Origin: Bugula neritina
Lineage: Eukaryota; Bryozoa; Gymnolaemata; Cheilostomatida; Bugulidae
NCBI GenBank assembly: GCA_964035545.1
Contig: OZ037769.1
Location: forward strand, 11,820,633 to 11,884,632
Length of the DNA stretch: 64,000 bases
Reading direction: 5' to 3'
Shown here: piece after piece, positions 49,035-61,289 of the stretch
Numbering within the stretch: the first letter of the stretch is position 1
Layout: each line of letters starts with the position of its first letter
Made by a program: the position numbers and the translations under genes
The notes under the pieces: generated by a model
What the model was told of the DNA's origin: nothing
Database searches by the model: none
What the model saw: only the letters and a program-made list of their open reading frames with translations

Positions 49035-49435
49035 TGTAAAGATTTGCAGCTCTATCATAAGTGACAAAACTCCCATACTACACTCTGCTACATTCGTGGA
49101 GTGATTAAAGGTAATCACTATGATCGATCGCCAGACTACGCTATCTCCTATTATAGTGATCGATAATCAACAAGTTTGGATTCGCTAATGATCAGGTGAT
49201 CATTAGCACCTTACAACAGCTGCGTGTGTATATAAAGACCCTGATGCCCGGCCCCACTTTGTCTCGGAGTGTAGCTTGTTTAACTAAGTAGTTGCATTCA
49301 TGCTATCAATTATGTAAGTTATTCTTTCTTGTATTCGTTTCACTCACTATTGTATAATTTGCATATAATAAATCTTTCTCTATACTCGATACTCTGGATT
49401 GTTACTCTGCAAGCATCTTGTCTTAAATACCGACA
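49035..49435 (+). repeat. Putative gypsy 3' LTR
   Basis: A polypurine tract (GTGGGGGAGGGGGG) directly precedes TGTAAAGATTTGCAG. TATATAAAG at about 49210 is a TATA box and AATAAA at 49369 a polyadenylation signal. A CA end at 49434-49435 is tentative; no partner 5' LTR is in the window. Confidence 0.55.
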
Positions 49436-50975
49436 CTTATTGTGAACCCCATAAGTGCACAATAATATTAATAGAATAACAATTGTAAGATGCAACTCTA
49501 AATAAGTAATACAACATGCATGCACAGGATAAAAGATTATTATATGGTTTTGAATGCAGAAACAATATAAATTATACCATTATGAAAACAAAAAAAATAG
49601 AGAATATATATAATGCTGCAGAAGATGCGATTCATATATACTAAAACCATTTAGGAATTTATTTGATGAATATATATAACAAATACTTAGTGTTTTGGGG
49701 TTTTACAGTGTATGTGTAATATATCAGTTAATTATACTTGCATAAAGAAAATAGCAGAATCACTTACTTGTATATTAAACTACAAAATATAAATCACCTG
49801 AAAAATATATTATGCTAACAACATACAAGATTCAGAAATGTAATAAAGTTATTCATGAGCCATTAGAATGAGTCATCATATTCTTCTCATGTAGAGTTAT
49901 CTTTCCATGTCTCACATGTAGACTAGAGAAAATAGAGTCTACACATGTATTATATAGAGTATACTTGCTCAGTATGAGAGGTTATCATTATATTACAATA
50001 CAATCTAGCTGATAGCAGTTAAATACATCATATTGGAATAAGGAGTGGATAGAATATTACTGCAGCTAGAGGGGGAGGTGGGCAACCACTAGTGTAGCCA
50101 GCTGTCTGTCTATTAAGGGGTGCTGCCCTGTTGATGGGTGGGAAACGACCTCGAGGATAATGTTGTTGAGACTGAGCGTACGTTGGAGGGGGTTGTCTGC
50201 TGTTATGGTGACTCATCTCTTGTTCTAAAGAAGCAGATGAGTAGAGTATAGTCTGATATAGTCATGTGACAGCAGCAGTGCAGTCACTTGTTATTTAGTC
50301 TCATAGCTGTAGACAGAAAGGTAGAGTATAGTGTGCTAGTGATGTGATGTCAGCATGCAGTACATAACCATTTGTTATTCAGGTAATGGCTAAAACAATT
50401 ATTGTTACTATTAAAAGTTACAGTATCCTAAAAAGCAGCTCTTGTAGTATTGTTTGTAAAATAATAATGTTGATATACTAGCTTTATATACGTGCAGATT
50501 ATTGTATTAACGGTCAGTGTGAAAGTAGAATTGAAATGCATCAGGATTTGAAATTATTTGAAGATGGAGACCGTGGAGCATTCTTATAGCTGCTGGTAAC
50601 TGTCAATACACAGCAGCATACCTACGCAGTACAGCTGACAGTGAAAAATATTGTTTAGCTGTTTTGGAGATTAAAATTGTAGAGAGATTAGCCTATTACA
50701 AAATATTTGGCAGATTGTATAAATAACATTATAATGTAATGTAATTGTCATGCACACAGCAAGTGAAGTATCAGTATGAAAATGTGAGGATCTGTAATAT
50801 TTACAACTGAACATCACAGAAACTGAAGAGTGATATTGACCAGGAAACATATTGAGGATAGCCATGTTTCCAAATTAATCACTTTGGTTTGTAGAAAATT
50901 GATAAATTTTTATTAATAATAAATAAAACACCTTCTGCACAAAACTTTCTAGAATCAGTTTTCTGAAATTGGTAT
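49436..50975. other. Mostly non-coding DNA
   Basis: Contains only the small proline-rich frame at 50028-50216 (listed). Confidence 0.4.
50028..50216 (-). CDS. Small Pro/Gln-rich ORF (62 aa), uncertain
   Basis: MSHHNSRQPPPTYAQSQQ then HYPRGRFPP. Composition resembles a disordered eukaryotic N-terminus, and the frame is in GC-richer DNA than its surroundings, but no homologue or splice partner is recognised. Confidence 0.22.
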   Translation of the reverse strand: MSHHNSRQPPPTYAQSQQHYPRGRFPPINRAAPLNRQTAGYTSGCPPPPLAAVIFYPLLIPI

Positions 50976-50990
50976 AGCCACAAATGGTAT

Positions 50991-51213
50991 AAAAATCACA
51001 GAAGTTTATAGTTTCTATATACTCTGTGAGAAACCCTTGATGGAAAGGGTCTTTGTTAGAATGGGCTAAGGAATTGCTTAGATGTGGCACAAGGACAGTT
51101 GTGGCTAAATGATCTTCCTAACATCACCATTGGCCTTCGTCAATTAGTTCGAACCCGTGACTTTGTGCTCACAAAGCAAACGCTTTAATCCCTAAACCGC
51201 GGTGTCTTCCTAC
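50991..51213 (-). mobile_element. tRNA-derived SINE with 15-bp target duplication
   Basis: Flanked by AGCCACAAATGGTAT (50976-50990) and AGCCACAAATGTTAT (51214-51228), one mismatch. On the minus strand a tRNA-like head (CCGCGGTTTAGGGATTAAAG, then ACGGGTTCGAACTA as B box) starts near 51210; the body of about 140 bp ends in a T-rich tail. Confidence 0.75.
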
Positions 51214-51228
51214 AGCCACAAATGTTAT

Positions 51229-52543
51229 AGCCATGCATTACCTCAATGTAAAAAAGTAAGTGAATTATTATATAACATGGAGTAGTAGTGAGAGTCATAG
51301 TCCAGATTGCGTAGTAATAATGATATTATATGATAATGAAGGTCATAATAACGAGGGGAATGAAAAATAAAAATTATATAGACATACGAGCCCATAATAT
51401 GGCAATTATAATAAAGCTGCAGTAATAAAATCATGACAGTCTACATATAACTCGAATTATCTGGACACTGAATCATGAGCATCATGTTATACAAAGATGC
51501 TATAAAGTATAAAGTTGTGCTTATACCTCTGCTGAAAAAAGTACCGAGTTTCAGTTAATAATGCTTGTCTAGGTACCCTTTTATAGTCAAACTGAAAATC
51601 GTTAAAATCATGCATAATGATGTGGAAGCTCACTTTTTAAATTTGAAATTTGACTCACCTAATCGCTATTTGATGTCCTTTGTAAATGTGAATTAGTGAA
51701 GTTGACAGCATAAAAGCGATAACTGAGAAGGCATAGGCGATATAAATATTAACATATAAGTACGATATCTAATCACTAAAGTCAACTAAATAACAATGTT
51801 TACAGGGAGTTATTATTCTTTTTGAGTACTATTCTAAAAAAAATTACAAGCGGCTCTTACAATGCAATGCAACTCGGAGAAAATATAACCAAATTGAATT
51901 TCTGAGCGAAAATCGTGAAGGTATAAAGGCAACTTTAAACTAAATAGTTACTGTATATAACCAAACAAAAAATTATCATATCATTATCAAATACAGCTTT
52001 GTAATATTGTGAGAGAAAAACAGTCATATAAAAAGCTGATCAATGAGCAAAAACAATATAATGTCACAACGTAATATATTCAATAGACCCTTTTCAGTGG
52101 TCTCCAATGTCTCCCTAAATTAAGAGTTGTGTCCTCCCAACATGCAAAGATGTTGCCTAAAATATGCTTAAACGCATTTTGTGGTTTCCGTTGCTGGGCA
52201 ATGCAGAAATAGCAGCTATGATTAAAGTCTCAATTATCATTTGTTGTCCTGTCTGTTATATGGCCATGCAATTTATAGCTGAATTGACCTTTCAACTCTG
52301 CAGTGGTCCAGTTTCACTGCTAGTTACATGTAATTACTCACATGCCTGCTCAGCAGCTTAGCTGTGTTATAGCATGTACACATAATTATACTTCGAAGAG
52401 TTTGTACTACATTATGCTCAAAGGACCGTCAATGCTTTACATAGTTTCATGTTATAGCCAAAACTTTTTTAAAAGAAAAATATTACTGAGAGAAGCAAAG
52501 CTCCGTTTAGGCAAAAATTTAATTAAAATATTTTATATAGTTG
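51229..52543. other. Non-coding DNA
   Basis: AT-rich, nothing recognised. Confidence 0.4.
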
Positions 52544-52712
52544 ATTGATTTATAGCATATCACAGACATGACATGTTGCAAAATTCAGTGTGAATACTGG
52601 CTATAATATAAGTAGGCATGAACAAAAATGAAAGAAAAAAAGTCAAAACTCTGTAGGATTATTTAAAATAAAAGCTCATTTAAAGTATTTACAAGAGGCA
52701 GACATCTTCTAA
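52544..52712 (-). repeat. 3' end fragment of the CR1/jockey-like LINE
   Basis: Matches 42160-42320 (TTGCAAAATTCAGTGT, AGTCAAAACTCTGT, AAAATAAAAGCTCATTTAAAG). Only about 170 bp, a typical 5'-truncated insertion. Confidence 0.8.
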
Positions 52713-53665
52713 TTCAATATCATCTTGAAATATTTTGTCTGCCCTATATCTTTATTGCTTGTTTTACAACAGGTCTAATAGTTTTATTTGAAAGTTTTAA
52801 TTGATTGATATGTTATACTTGGTGTGAACTTATCCTCGATTATGCATAACATTTTGTGACCCAGGATCAGCCAAGCCAGCTGTAAAACTACAGCTAAGTT
52901 TCAATAAGACTAGCTAATGTAGATATTTAGAGCATGAGAGGTTGAGAAGCTATAACCTTAAATGGTTTCACTGAAAACTCAAGCAAAAAGTTAATAACTC
53001 AATATTTTCAACATACTTTCACTGCTTCCTTTATCAGAATCTGCTTCATACTTTTCAACCAGAAATTCTTTCAGAAGCAATTTTCAGATAATTCAGTTTA
53101 CCTATGTTGCAATTTGATGAGTTGGGAAACTTGGGTTTTCAGGTTCAGTAGTGGCTGGCTTAGCTTGGCCTTTTACCTATTTCATTATATAACTATGTTT
53201 TAATCTACCACCTACATTAACTAGGACCTTGAGTCTACTGCAGCTGACAGAGATGACTACTACACACCAGTAGGTGCAGTAATGGAAAAGTTGAGAAAAG
53301 CCTGCGTTTCAGATTAGAAATGTAGCAAAAGAAGTTATGTTATGCGCAACACCAAAATTTAGAAAGAAATTCAAAAAACTTAGGCTATCTCAATTTCTTC
53401 ACTACTGCTCCTATAGGCTACTACAAACCACAGGCATAATATTAAGAAATAACAAAACTGTAACACAAAAACCTGAATGCCAACAGCTAAAAGGCTATCG
53501 AGGTTTATCTAGATATATTTATTTGATCACAATTGTTGCAAGTGCAATAGATGCATTTAACCTGCTAGAAAATTAAACGACATGTATTAATCCACATTTC
53601 ATATTCGTTTGATGATACAAGTTTAACCAGTCTATTTAATAATATATCTTATATCTAGTCATGCC
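52713..53665. other. Non-coding DNA before the BEL element
   Basis: An isolated 79-codon frame at 53337-53576 has no recognisable motif. Confidence 0.35.
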
Positions 53666-54118
53666 TGTATTGGTATGTCACCCAGATGTATTGGCAGGCA
53701 GCCAATCATTAAAGCTTTCAAGCTTCAAAGCTTTCACCAGAGCTACTATTAGCTGGCAGAGCTAGTGCATTCACTGTACTGCATGAGTCAGTGTATCATG
53801 ATCAAACCGCCATATTTACACTCTTTGTAAAAATAAACTATCGGTTTCGGTATTGTGATGGCTAAGAATTTTACCTACGCATCAATATTGTAAGTTTATT
53901 AGAATTATAATAGTTCATGTCAATTTGTTTGGTTCTGTAATGTTCATGGTGTTCCTCTGAATTTTGATTTATATTGTGACTACTTACTTATACAATTTCT
54001 AATGTTTCCCATTTTTCTAGGGTACGATTTGACAGTAAATAAACTCGAAAACCTGTTGCCAAGTTGGCTAGTAGTTAAAGCATATCTTGCAACCAGACAC
54101 AAACACAAACCGATACAG
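53666..54118 (+). repeat. BEL 5' LTR (3' part deleted)
   Basis: Begins TGTATTGGTATGTCACCC. Matches 60371-60823 and then diverges at GATACAGT. Confidence 0.88.
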
Positions 54119-54140
54119 TACCAATATTGGTGAGGCTGAC

Positions 54141-54827
54141 ATGGACCGACAGGACATAGTTAATCTCAAGAAGCAACGTACTACTCTGAGGTCTAAGGTA
54201 ACAATGCTAACTAATCTCGTAGAATCAGCAATCTCTAGTAGCAACTCTACACAGGTGGAATGCCTGCGATCTCAGCTTGAATCTACATATCAAGAGTTTC
54301 TAACTATCCATTATGACTTTTTGGAATACGTTTCATCAGATGAGTCTATGGAAGACATTGCTTATGTTAATAAGATGAGTCCAGTAGAGTACTATCAAAC
54401 TGTAAAGGCTAGTTATGACAAAGCTATTTCTGACTGTAATACTTGGCATAGCAAATTATATAAAGTCAAGCACAGCCTTATTTTAGCAATTAAGAAAGCC
54501 AATGGATTAGTTGCTGATTGTACTGACAATACTCTTATCACTGAACATTATAGGAAATGTGTAGCTCTTACAGAAAGTTTGGCAGATACCATAGGTTTTT
54601 CTGATTTATTATTAGAACTAGACGAAGTTATTTTATCTTTAGATTATTGTATGTCTAAGTTTACTCTTATGTCAAGGGCTCAGTCACAGAGCATGAATTT
54701 TGAACACCGTGAATCTGATCCGTCCGTGGTCCGGTCTCGCGGAGAGCGGTATGGGTGGGGGGTCACCTTCAGACGGCGCGAGTCATGCACCGACTATGGT
54801 CGCGTCGAGTCGGTTGTTTCCTCCTAG
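54141..54827 (+). CDS. BEL/Pao Gag N-terminal frame
   Basis: MDRQDIVNLKKQRTTLRSKV opens a helical region of coiled-coil type (heptad Leu, Glu-rich). It runs out in a frame that overlaps the long pol frame; the switch point is a G-run at 54753-54766, where a one-base shift joins ERYG with GGSPSDGASH. An upstream in-frame ATG (54087) lies inside the LTR. The overlap could be a real frameshift site, a mutation, or a homopolymer assembly error. Gag here should make the particle shell. Confidence 0.7.
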   Translation: MDRQDIVNLKKQRTTLRSKVTMLTNLVESAISSSNSTQVECLRSQLESTYQEFLTIHYDFLEYVSSDESMEDIAYVNKMSPVEYYQTVKASYDKAISDCNTWHSKLYKVKHSLILAIKKANGLVADCTDNTLITEHYRKCVALTESLADTIGFSDLLLELDEVILSLDYCMSKFTLMSRAQSQSMNFEHRESDPSVVRSRGERYGWGVTFRRRESCTDYGRVESVVSS

Positions 54828-57800
54828 ATCACAGCCTAGCACACATGAGGCTACTCTTGCACCAAATCCAGGTATCACAGCAAGCGGTAGTGATAGGCAG
54901 GTACTATGGGAAGATCACACATCCGGTGAAGCTTTGGCATCAAATCCAGGTGTCATAGCAAGTACCAATGTCAGAGATGTTCGTTCTTCTACATTCTCAG
55001 TACGTGATCTACAAGGTAGTACTGATCGTGCAGCTCATTCTGAATTTTTGATTCGCGGCGCAACTTCCTCGGTTGTCAATGCATATGATAGCTACCCTAA
55101 TGGAACTAGTCAAATAAGTTATGACTCTAGACATACAGGTGGAAATAACTTCAATTCATCTATACATAAAACTCATCCACAACCCAAGCCATTTAACGGC
55201 ACCAGATACCATTGGCCGGAATTTAGGTCAGTATGGCTAAGATATGCCACTATCTTTTACGATGATGTTGATAGGGCTTGTGAATTAAAAAAATTTCTCA
55301 CAGGCGAAGCTCTGGAGATGGTTCAGCCAATCTTCGCAACTCAGCCTCAAGCTTACGAGAGAATGATGTGTAGATTAGAAGAGGTCTACAATGATCCTAG
55401 CATGAGTGTGCAAGCAGTCTTCAACAATCTACAAGAACTAAAGCCAGTAAAGGAAGGAGATGCACGAGAACTCGTCAAAATGGCCAACGCAGTAGAAAGT
55501 TCGTACAGCCAACTCGGTGAAGTGGGACTTTTGCAAACTGTTACGCTGCCACAAGTCGATACTCTTGCAAATCTATTACATACAAGCATTAGACGGGACT
55601 GGGATAGACACTTTCACATGCTTACTCACGAGGAGAGAATCAAGCCATTCCCACACCTCATGAGGTTTCTAGAGCAGGAACGGCAGATAGCCCTCAGACG
55701 TATAGAAACTGTAAGCCCGCAGTCCTCCAGTATGCATAAACAGAAGGTGAAAACGTTCCACACTGAAAGTAGTGGCCCAAAGTCTAGTAGTAACAGGTCT
55801 ACTAATAATAGCAAAATCATTGATAGTAAGAATTACTGTTTTATTCATTGCAGTAAGCGTCATTGTCTTGTTGAGTGCAGAAATTTCTTGGCGTTGTCTG
55901 TAGATGAAAGATACAAGTTAATAAAAACTAATTATCTATGTGCTAGATGCTTGAGCGCCCATGAGCCTAAGTGCTGTCCAAATTTCCGAACCCCTTGTTC
56001 AGTCTGTGATAAAACAACTCACCATGTATTATTGTGCATCAAATCAGCTGAAACTAATACACATACCAATTTTAATACCAACAAGAATAAAGTAAAAGCT
56101 GATCAAATTAAGCACAAGAGTAACAAGAATTCTGAAGCGTCTGCTGTTAGCACCACGGTCCATGTGTCTCCTAATCATGGAGCGCACAATCATCCAGGAA
56201 ATGCTACAGTATTTGCCATTCAGCAGGCCCAAGTAGTGGGTACATCTCATACAGCTATTATATTCTTTGACGGCGAATCCAATGCTTCATTCATATCGGA
56301 GAGAGCCGCTAAAGCGTGGGGTGCGCGACAAATAGATAAGGTGAATTTAGAAATGAACACACTTGGTGAACATGAAGTTAGCGAAACTTCTACTATTTAC
56401 GAAGTAAAGTTACAAACTCTAAAGGGAAGGACCTTTGCGATTTTAGCTTACAGTCTTCGGAAACTCACAGGGGCTATCAACAGGCCACTTGATGCAAACA
56501 TCCTCGGATCTCTGTTCCCAAAAGTAGACACTAGCAAGCTATTGAAGAAGACGGGACCTATCGACCTGCTAATTGGTAACGATCTCCTTGGATTGCATCC
56601 AAAACACCAAGTTGATCAAGCAGGACCGCACCTCTATGTATATTCCGGACCCTTTGGACTGTGTGTGCAGGGATCACACCCGGCCTTTAGCAACTTTTCT
56701 ACACTTCCATCCTCATCCTTTTATGTACAGGCTACCATGACGCATGAGAAGTTAGAGAGAGTTGAATTTTCTCAAAGCATTCACAACAACACGCTCAACA
56801 GTTGTGATTTGGACTTGTCTACAGTTTCTTCACCGGCCTACAGTGTCAATAGTCCCGACCCATCTCCCAGTCAGTTTGCAAAGTCATTTTCAAGACCTCA
56901 GACTATTATAAATTGTGGTGAATCACATACTATAGCCACTGAATGTTGTATGATTGAGTCAGCCGATGATTCCGACCCTTTACAGAGCCCGGGAGACCCA
57001 GACACTGAGTCTGCAGAACAAATCGGTTCTGGACAGTTGAACAGATCTTTAGAAGTCAATGACTCTACGTCCATGTCTACAGAGATTAAAAGAAAGTATG
57101 AATTTACTAGCAGTACCTCTATCACACAATCCACGCCTGTTCCGGCCAATGAGAGGGCAGAATCTAAAGCGATTGCTAAAGGGGTAAACAAAGCTACAGC
57201 TAAATGTTGTATAGCACCCATAAAACAAAAACTCAAGATTCCTCAACTAGAACTCAATGCAGCCGTATGGTCAAAGAGGGGCAGACAAGTTATTAAGACT
57301 GAAATGCGCTATGAGTTTGAGAAAGTTTATCAGCTTATCAATTTTAAAACGGTGCTCAAGATGCTCCAAAAGAAGTCAACAAGGTTTCATGTTTACGAGA
57401 GTGTAAGCATTAGAGAAATTCAGGGAGCAACCAATGGGGATATGAGCTGCTGGCACTGGGTAAGTGGCAAGGGAAACACAGCAGATTGGCTTACAAGAGG
57501 GAAGCCTGTCAATGACATTGGACCTGCGAGTGAATGGTGGAGAGGCCCAAATTTTCTCTATCTGCCTGAGGATCAATGGGATATAAAATTGCCATCTGAC
57601 TCGAATGAGCTTGTCTTTGGAGAGAAGAAAATGGTTTACACCGTCACTGCATCAACAGAAATCCAATCATTTATTAAATATGAAAATTTTAGCAGTCTAA
57701 CATGGACAATAGCTCAAGTTCGCAACATCTTCAAGTACAAAAGTTTTAAGGGAATCCAACCTGATCTCGTCACCATGACAGATCTACGGCAGACCAAACT

Positions 57801-58704
57801 CTACTTACTGAAGCAGGTACAACGCACTATAGATTCTGAGTTGAACAAGATTAAAAGGAAATACACAAGACTTCACCCCATTAAGACAGAGAGTGGAGTA
57901 TGGATAGTAGGCAGTAGACTCCTAAAGCATAACCTCATGACAGCGATTAAAACGCAAATGCAATCAATCCTTCCCACCACTCACTACTTTACCTACTTGG
58001 CAATGCGGCAGGCACATACAGACAGCTATCACCGTGGCCGAGATGCAACACTCGCAAGATTCCGAGAAGAGTTTTGGACTATGCAGGGATCTAGGGTTGC
58101 TAGGGGCATAGTAACATCATGCCAAATGTGTCGACTCAAACAACCTCGCTTTAGTGATCAACTGATGGGAAGTCTACCTACAGAACGACTAACGACCTGA
58201 CCGCCGTTCAACAATGTAATGATAGATCTTTTTGGTCCGTATATTGTGAGAGGAGAAAAACAGACTAGAACTTTGAGCAAAGCTTATGGAGTAATATTCA
58301 CAGACATCAGTTCACGAGCAGCACACATCGAAGCAGTTTTCGGATATGACAGTGATTCTTTCCTGTTGGCATTAACTCGATTTGTCAACAGTCGTGGCTG
58401 GCCATCCAAGATTTATTCTGATCCTGGAACACAGTTAGCTGGAGCAGAAAAAGAACTCAAAGATATGTGGAGACGCATGGACAAAGGTTCTATCAAGAAA
58501 ACCAGTGCAGAAAATGGGTTGCAATGGGAATTTGGACTCGGTGACAGCCCCTGGTATCAGGGCGCTGCTGAATCACTCTCGAGTCAAGAGTTGTGTTTCC
58601 GAGACTTGCGTAATGCAAACTACTGCACAGAAACTGCCTACAGAGCAATCCTGCAACAAGCACAACTCCACCAGATCACCTCATTTGCTGGAGTAAACCC
58701 CTGA
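54754..58704 (+). pseudogene. BEL/Pao Gag-Pol frame without reverse transcriptase
   Basis: In order: Pro/Ser-rich linker; gag DUF1759-type domain (PFNGTRYHWPEFRSVWLRYA to about 55660); Cys/His knuckles (CFIHCSKRHCLVECRNFL, then CARCLSAHEPKCCPNF and CSVCDKTTHHVLLC); DUF1758-type aspartic protease (FFDGESNASFISERAAKAWG, IDLLIGNDLLGLHP). A Ser-rich linker then leads directly to LKIPQLELNAAVW and CWHWVSGKGNTADWLTRGKP, which belong after RT. So the RT palm is absent although the frame is open. The integrase HHCC block (MRQAHTDSYHRGRDATLARF, CQMCRLKQ) precedes TGA at 58198-58200. The same frame then gives MIDLFGPY and YSDPGTQLAGAEKEL (catalytic Asps) and GAAESL (Glu), ending in foreign sequence from 58579. 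Confidence 0.88.
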
Positions 58705-58797
58705 TCAACTAGGGAGTGTTATCTACCCCTAGCAACCGTGTAACAGGTTCATCAGTTGAGTTGTGCTGCAGAAATCATGTGCTTATACTAACACAAT
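58579..58797. mobile_element. 219-bp insertion in BEL integrase with 12-bp duplication
   Basis: GCTGAATCACTC occurs at 58567-58578 and again at 58798-58809, where integrase coding resumes (AESLIKAV). The inserted sequence has no coding similarity or clear inverted ends. A 12-bp duplication suggests retroposition. Confidence 0.65.
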
Positions 58798-58823
58798 GCT
58801 GAATCACTCATAAAGGCTGTCAA

Positions 58824-59579
58824 CACAGGATAGTTAAAGGCAACCTTTTAGCTGCAACTGCCTTGCTGAGGTTTGCATTGTAATCATATAAGAATTCAGT
58901 ACCAGTAAAATAAAATCTCACCTAATTGTGCTAGAGTCAAAATTTAAAAGCTATGTTGTAGATCTTCTTTTTCCCCAGGGCAAGTTTTTTGGAAATAACA
59001 ATTTTCATTTTTTTTGCAAAGTTATAGACAAAAAACTGGCCAATTTTGGCCAATTTTGCCTGAAAAGCTGACTTTTCAGTACCAGTAAAATATCTCTGCA
59101 GCAAAACATGATATCTGAATAGAAATCGCACTGTTGGAATCCTGAGATATTTCTCCAGTGCAAGTTTTTTTCTTTTTCCAATAACTCTGCTAGATTGCTC
59201 ATAAAGTGGTGATTTATACACTGAAAATGCCATATTTTTTCATAAGAAACTAGCAGCGCGCAGCACTTCACGCTTCAATGAGCACGTAGGGATGAGAAGA
59301 TATTGGCGCGTACATGCTAATTACAGGCTTGCTAGTTGGCAGGCTAATATGAATAGCTCGCTTTGTACTTTGTTTATGTAGCACCCATAATGGAATTTTG
59401 ATAGATAACACAGCCCTAATGAAGGTTGCTGCTTATTGGTTGTAGTTTAATCTTAGGCTAAACAATTACAAGTAGGCAACACGCATGCCACCCGCAAAGC
59501 AATATTATTCAAGAACCTGAACTACATTTTGAGAGAAATTTATGATATTCTTAGTGAGGATGCCCTTAACTATCCTGTG
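58824..59579. mobile_element. MITE M2 copy 2 (756 bp)
   Basis: CACAGGATAGTTAAAGGCAA at the left, inverse complement of CACAGGATAGTTAAGGGCAT at the right. It matches 26388-27141 throughout. Integrase coding sequence breaks at its left edge and resumes at its right edge, with only AA shared at both junctions. Confidence 0.88.
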
Positions 59580-60140
59580 AAGAGATGTTTCACATTTTCA
59601 ATGAGCAACCGCCGGCTTTCACCTACAGAATTTCTCACAATCTGCACTGAAGCTGCAAACACACTAAATGAAAGGCCATTGGGATTACTGCCAGATTCAG
59701 ACTCCGAGATCAACATATTAACACCTAACTGTCAACTTATTGGACGACCCTTCATCAAGAATCCTGGCAACTGGAATACAGACTACTCCTTAAGGGGGCA
59801 ACTGGCTCTGGTAAATACAGTCTTAGAGGACTTCTGGCGGAAGTGGACTGAATTGTATGCACCCACACTGATTCATCACCAAAAGTGGCATACCCCACGA
59901 CGAAACTTTCAGATGGGAGATGTTGTAGTTGTTATGGATTCAAATCAGTTGCGTAATCAGTATAAACTAGCTCGAGTACATCAAGTATATCCGAGCAAGG
60001 ATGGCGTAGTAAGGAAAGTAGCCCTTTCCTACAAAAACTATAAGGTAACAGGGAAACTGAGGGACTATGTTGGCAGTAAAGACACTATCATAACTCGCAG
60101 CGTGCATAGGTTGGCTTTATTAACTGAGGTGAACCCATAA
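59580..60140 (+). CDS. BEL/Pao integrase C-terminal part
   Basis: Resumes as RCFTFSMSNRRLSPTEFLTI and continues with EAANTLNERPLGLL, LTPNCQLIG, KWTELYAPTLIHHQKWHTPR then RNFQMGDVVVVMD, ending LTEVNP. It is the standard C-terminal domain of BEL integrase. No stops. The in-frame ATG at 59529 lies in the MITE and is not the real start. Confidence 0.85.
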   Translation, partial: KRCFTFSMSNRRLSPTEFLTICTEAANTLNERPLGLLPDSDSEINILTPNCQLIGRPFIKNPGNWNTDYSLRGQLALVNTVLEDFWRKWTELYAPTLIHHQKWHTPRRNFQMGDVVVVMDSNQLRNQYKLARVHQVYPSKDGVVRKVALSYKNYKVTGKLRDYVGSKDTIITRSVHRLALLTEVNP

Positions 60141-60370
60141 ATGACTGATCTACCTTCTTGGCCGCGTGTACGCTCGTGTCGCTGGAGGGGGTTTGCATTC
60201 AACCGTTTTCCGGGGGACGGGCTGGTGCGCGGAGGGGTCAGCGAATTGGTGCAAGAATTTCATGGTCTGTGACTGATCCTATTTTGTTTTGTTTGTTTTG
60301 TTTGTTTTGATTTACATAATTTATCAATATTTGTCAGAATAGTATCTGCCAAACAATTCGACCCCACCGA
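60141..60370. other. BEL 3' untranslated region with (TTTTG)n
   Basis: A TTTTG/TTTG tract lies at 60282-60311. A short Gly/Arg-coding GC-rich stretch is at 60160-60240; no clear polypurine tract is seen just before the LTR. Confidence 0.4.
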
Positions 60371-61075
60371 TGTATTGGTATGCCACCCAGATGTATTGGC
60401 AGGCAGCCAATCATTAAAGCTTTCAAGCTTCAAAGCTTTCACCAAAGCTACTATTAGCTGGCAGAGCTAGTGCATTCACTGTACTGCATGAGTCAGTGTA
60501 TCATGATCAAACCGCCATATTTACACTCTTTGTAAAAATAAACTATCGGTTTCGGTATTGTGATGGCTAAGAATTTTACCTACGCATCAATATTGTAAGT
60601 TTATTAAAATTATAATAGTTCATGTCAATTTGTTTGGTTCTGTAATGTTCATGGTGTTCCTCTGAATTTTGATTTATGTTGTGACTACTTACTTATACAA
60701 TTTCTATTGTTTCCAATTTTTCTAGGGTACGATTTGACAGTTAATAAACTCGAAAACCTGTTGCCACGTTGGCTAGTAGTTAAAGCATATCTTGCAACCA
60801 AACACAAACACAAACCGATACAATGCCGTTTCTGCATACGGCGGCGCCGACAATTAAGACGGTCAGGATGGCAGAATATAAATACCCGCCAACCAAAGAC
60901 AAGCTCAAATATATAAACTACACCTTCCGGCGCCCACTGACACACTCTGACTGTACTAGCAACTAGCAGGATCACTCATGTAATCACTTCGATGCTTGTA
61001 TATTCTTTTCTGGACTGATGTACATTATTTTTAGTCATATGTTGTTTATATAAATATAATTCTCATGTCCAGGAT
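60371..61075 (+). repeat. BEL 3' LTR (end approximate)
   Basis: Starts TGTATTGGTATGCCACCC. The region after 60823 is missing from the 5' LTR but contains TATA-like sequences (GAATATAAATACCCGCC) and a stretch to about 61075; the exact end and target duplication were not found. Confidence 0.7.
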
Positions 61076-61289
61076 CAAGTTGTTCGGCTCCTAACATAAC
61101 CTCACAGTGTGATGCAGTAATTAATAACGCACAACCAGACCCACTTACTAGAAGTGCACGAAACTACAACAATATTCCATGCTCCCCTTTTGGGGATTAA
61201 CTAAATGAAAGCAATTAAAAGGAAAATATCTCTTTTTTGAATATATGTGTCCTTAAAATAATTGTGCAAACTAATTGTAATACCTTATT

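Larger units (their letters stand above)
53666..61075 (+). mobile_element. BEL/Pao LTR retrotransposon, RT-less and interrupted
   Basis: 5' LTR part 53666-54118, gag, protease, RNase H-like tail and integrase, then 3' LTR from 60371. The shared LTR part differs at about ten positions by eye, so the insertion is recent. The 5' LTR joins gag directly, so its 3' end, primer-binding site and leader are deleted. RT is missing, and a 219-bp sequence and a MITE have entered integrase. Confidence 0.88.

Noticed and set aside
51110-51213. A functional tRNA gene
   Set aside because: B box is good but the acceptor and anticodon stems do not fold, and a target duplication plus body shows a SINE.
53337-53576. 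79-codon frame as a host exon
   Set aside because: No motif, no good splice sites, composition like surrounding non-coding DNA.
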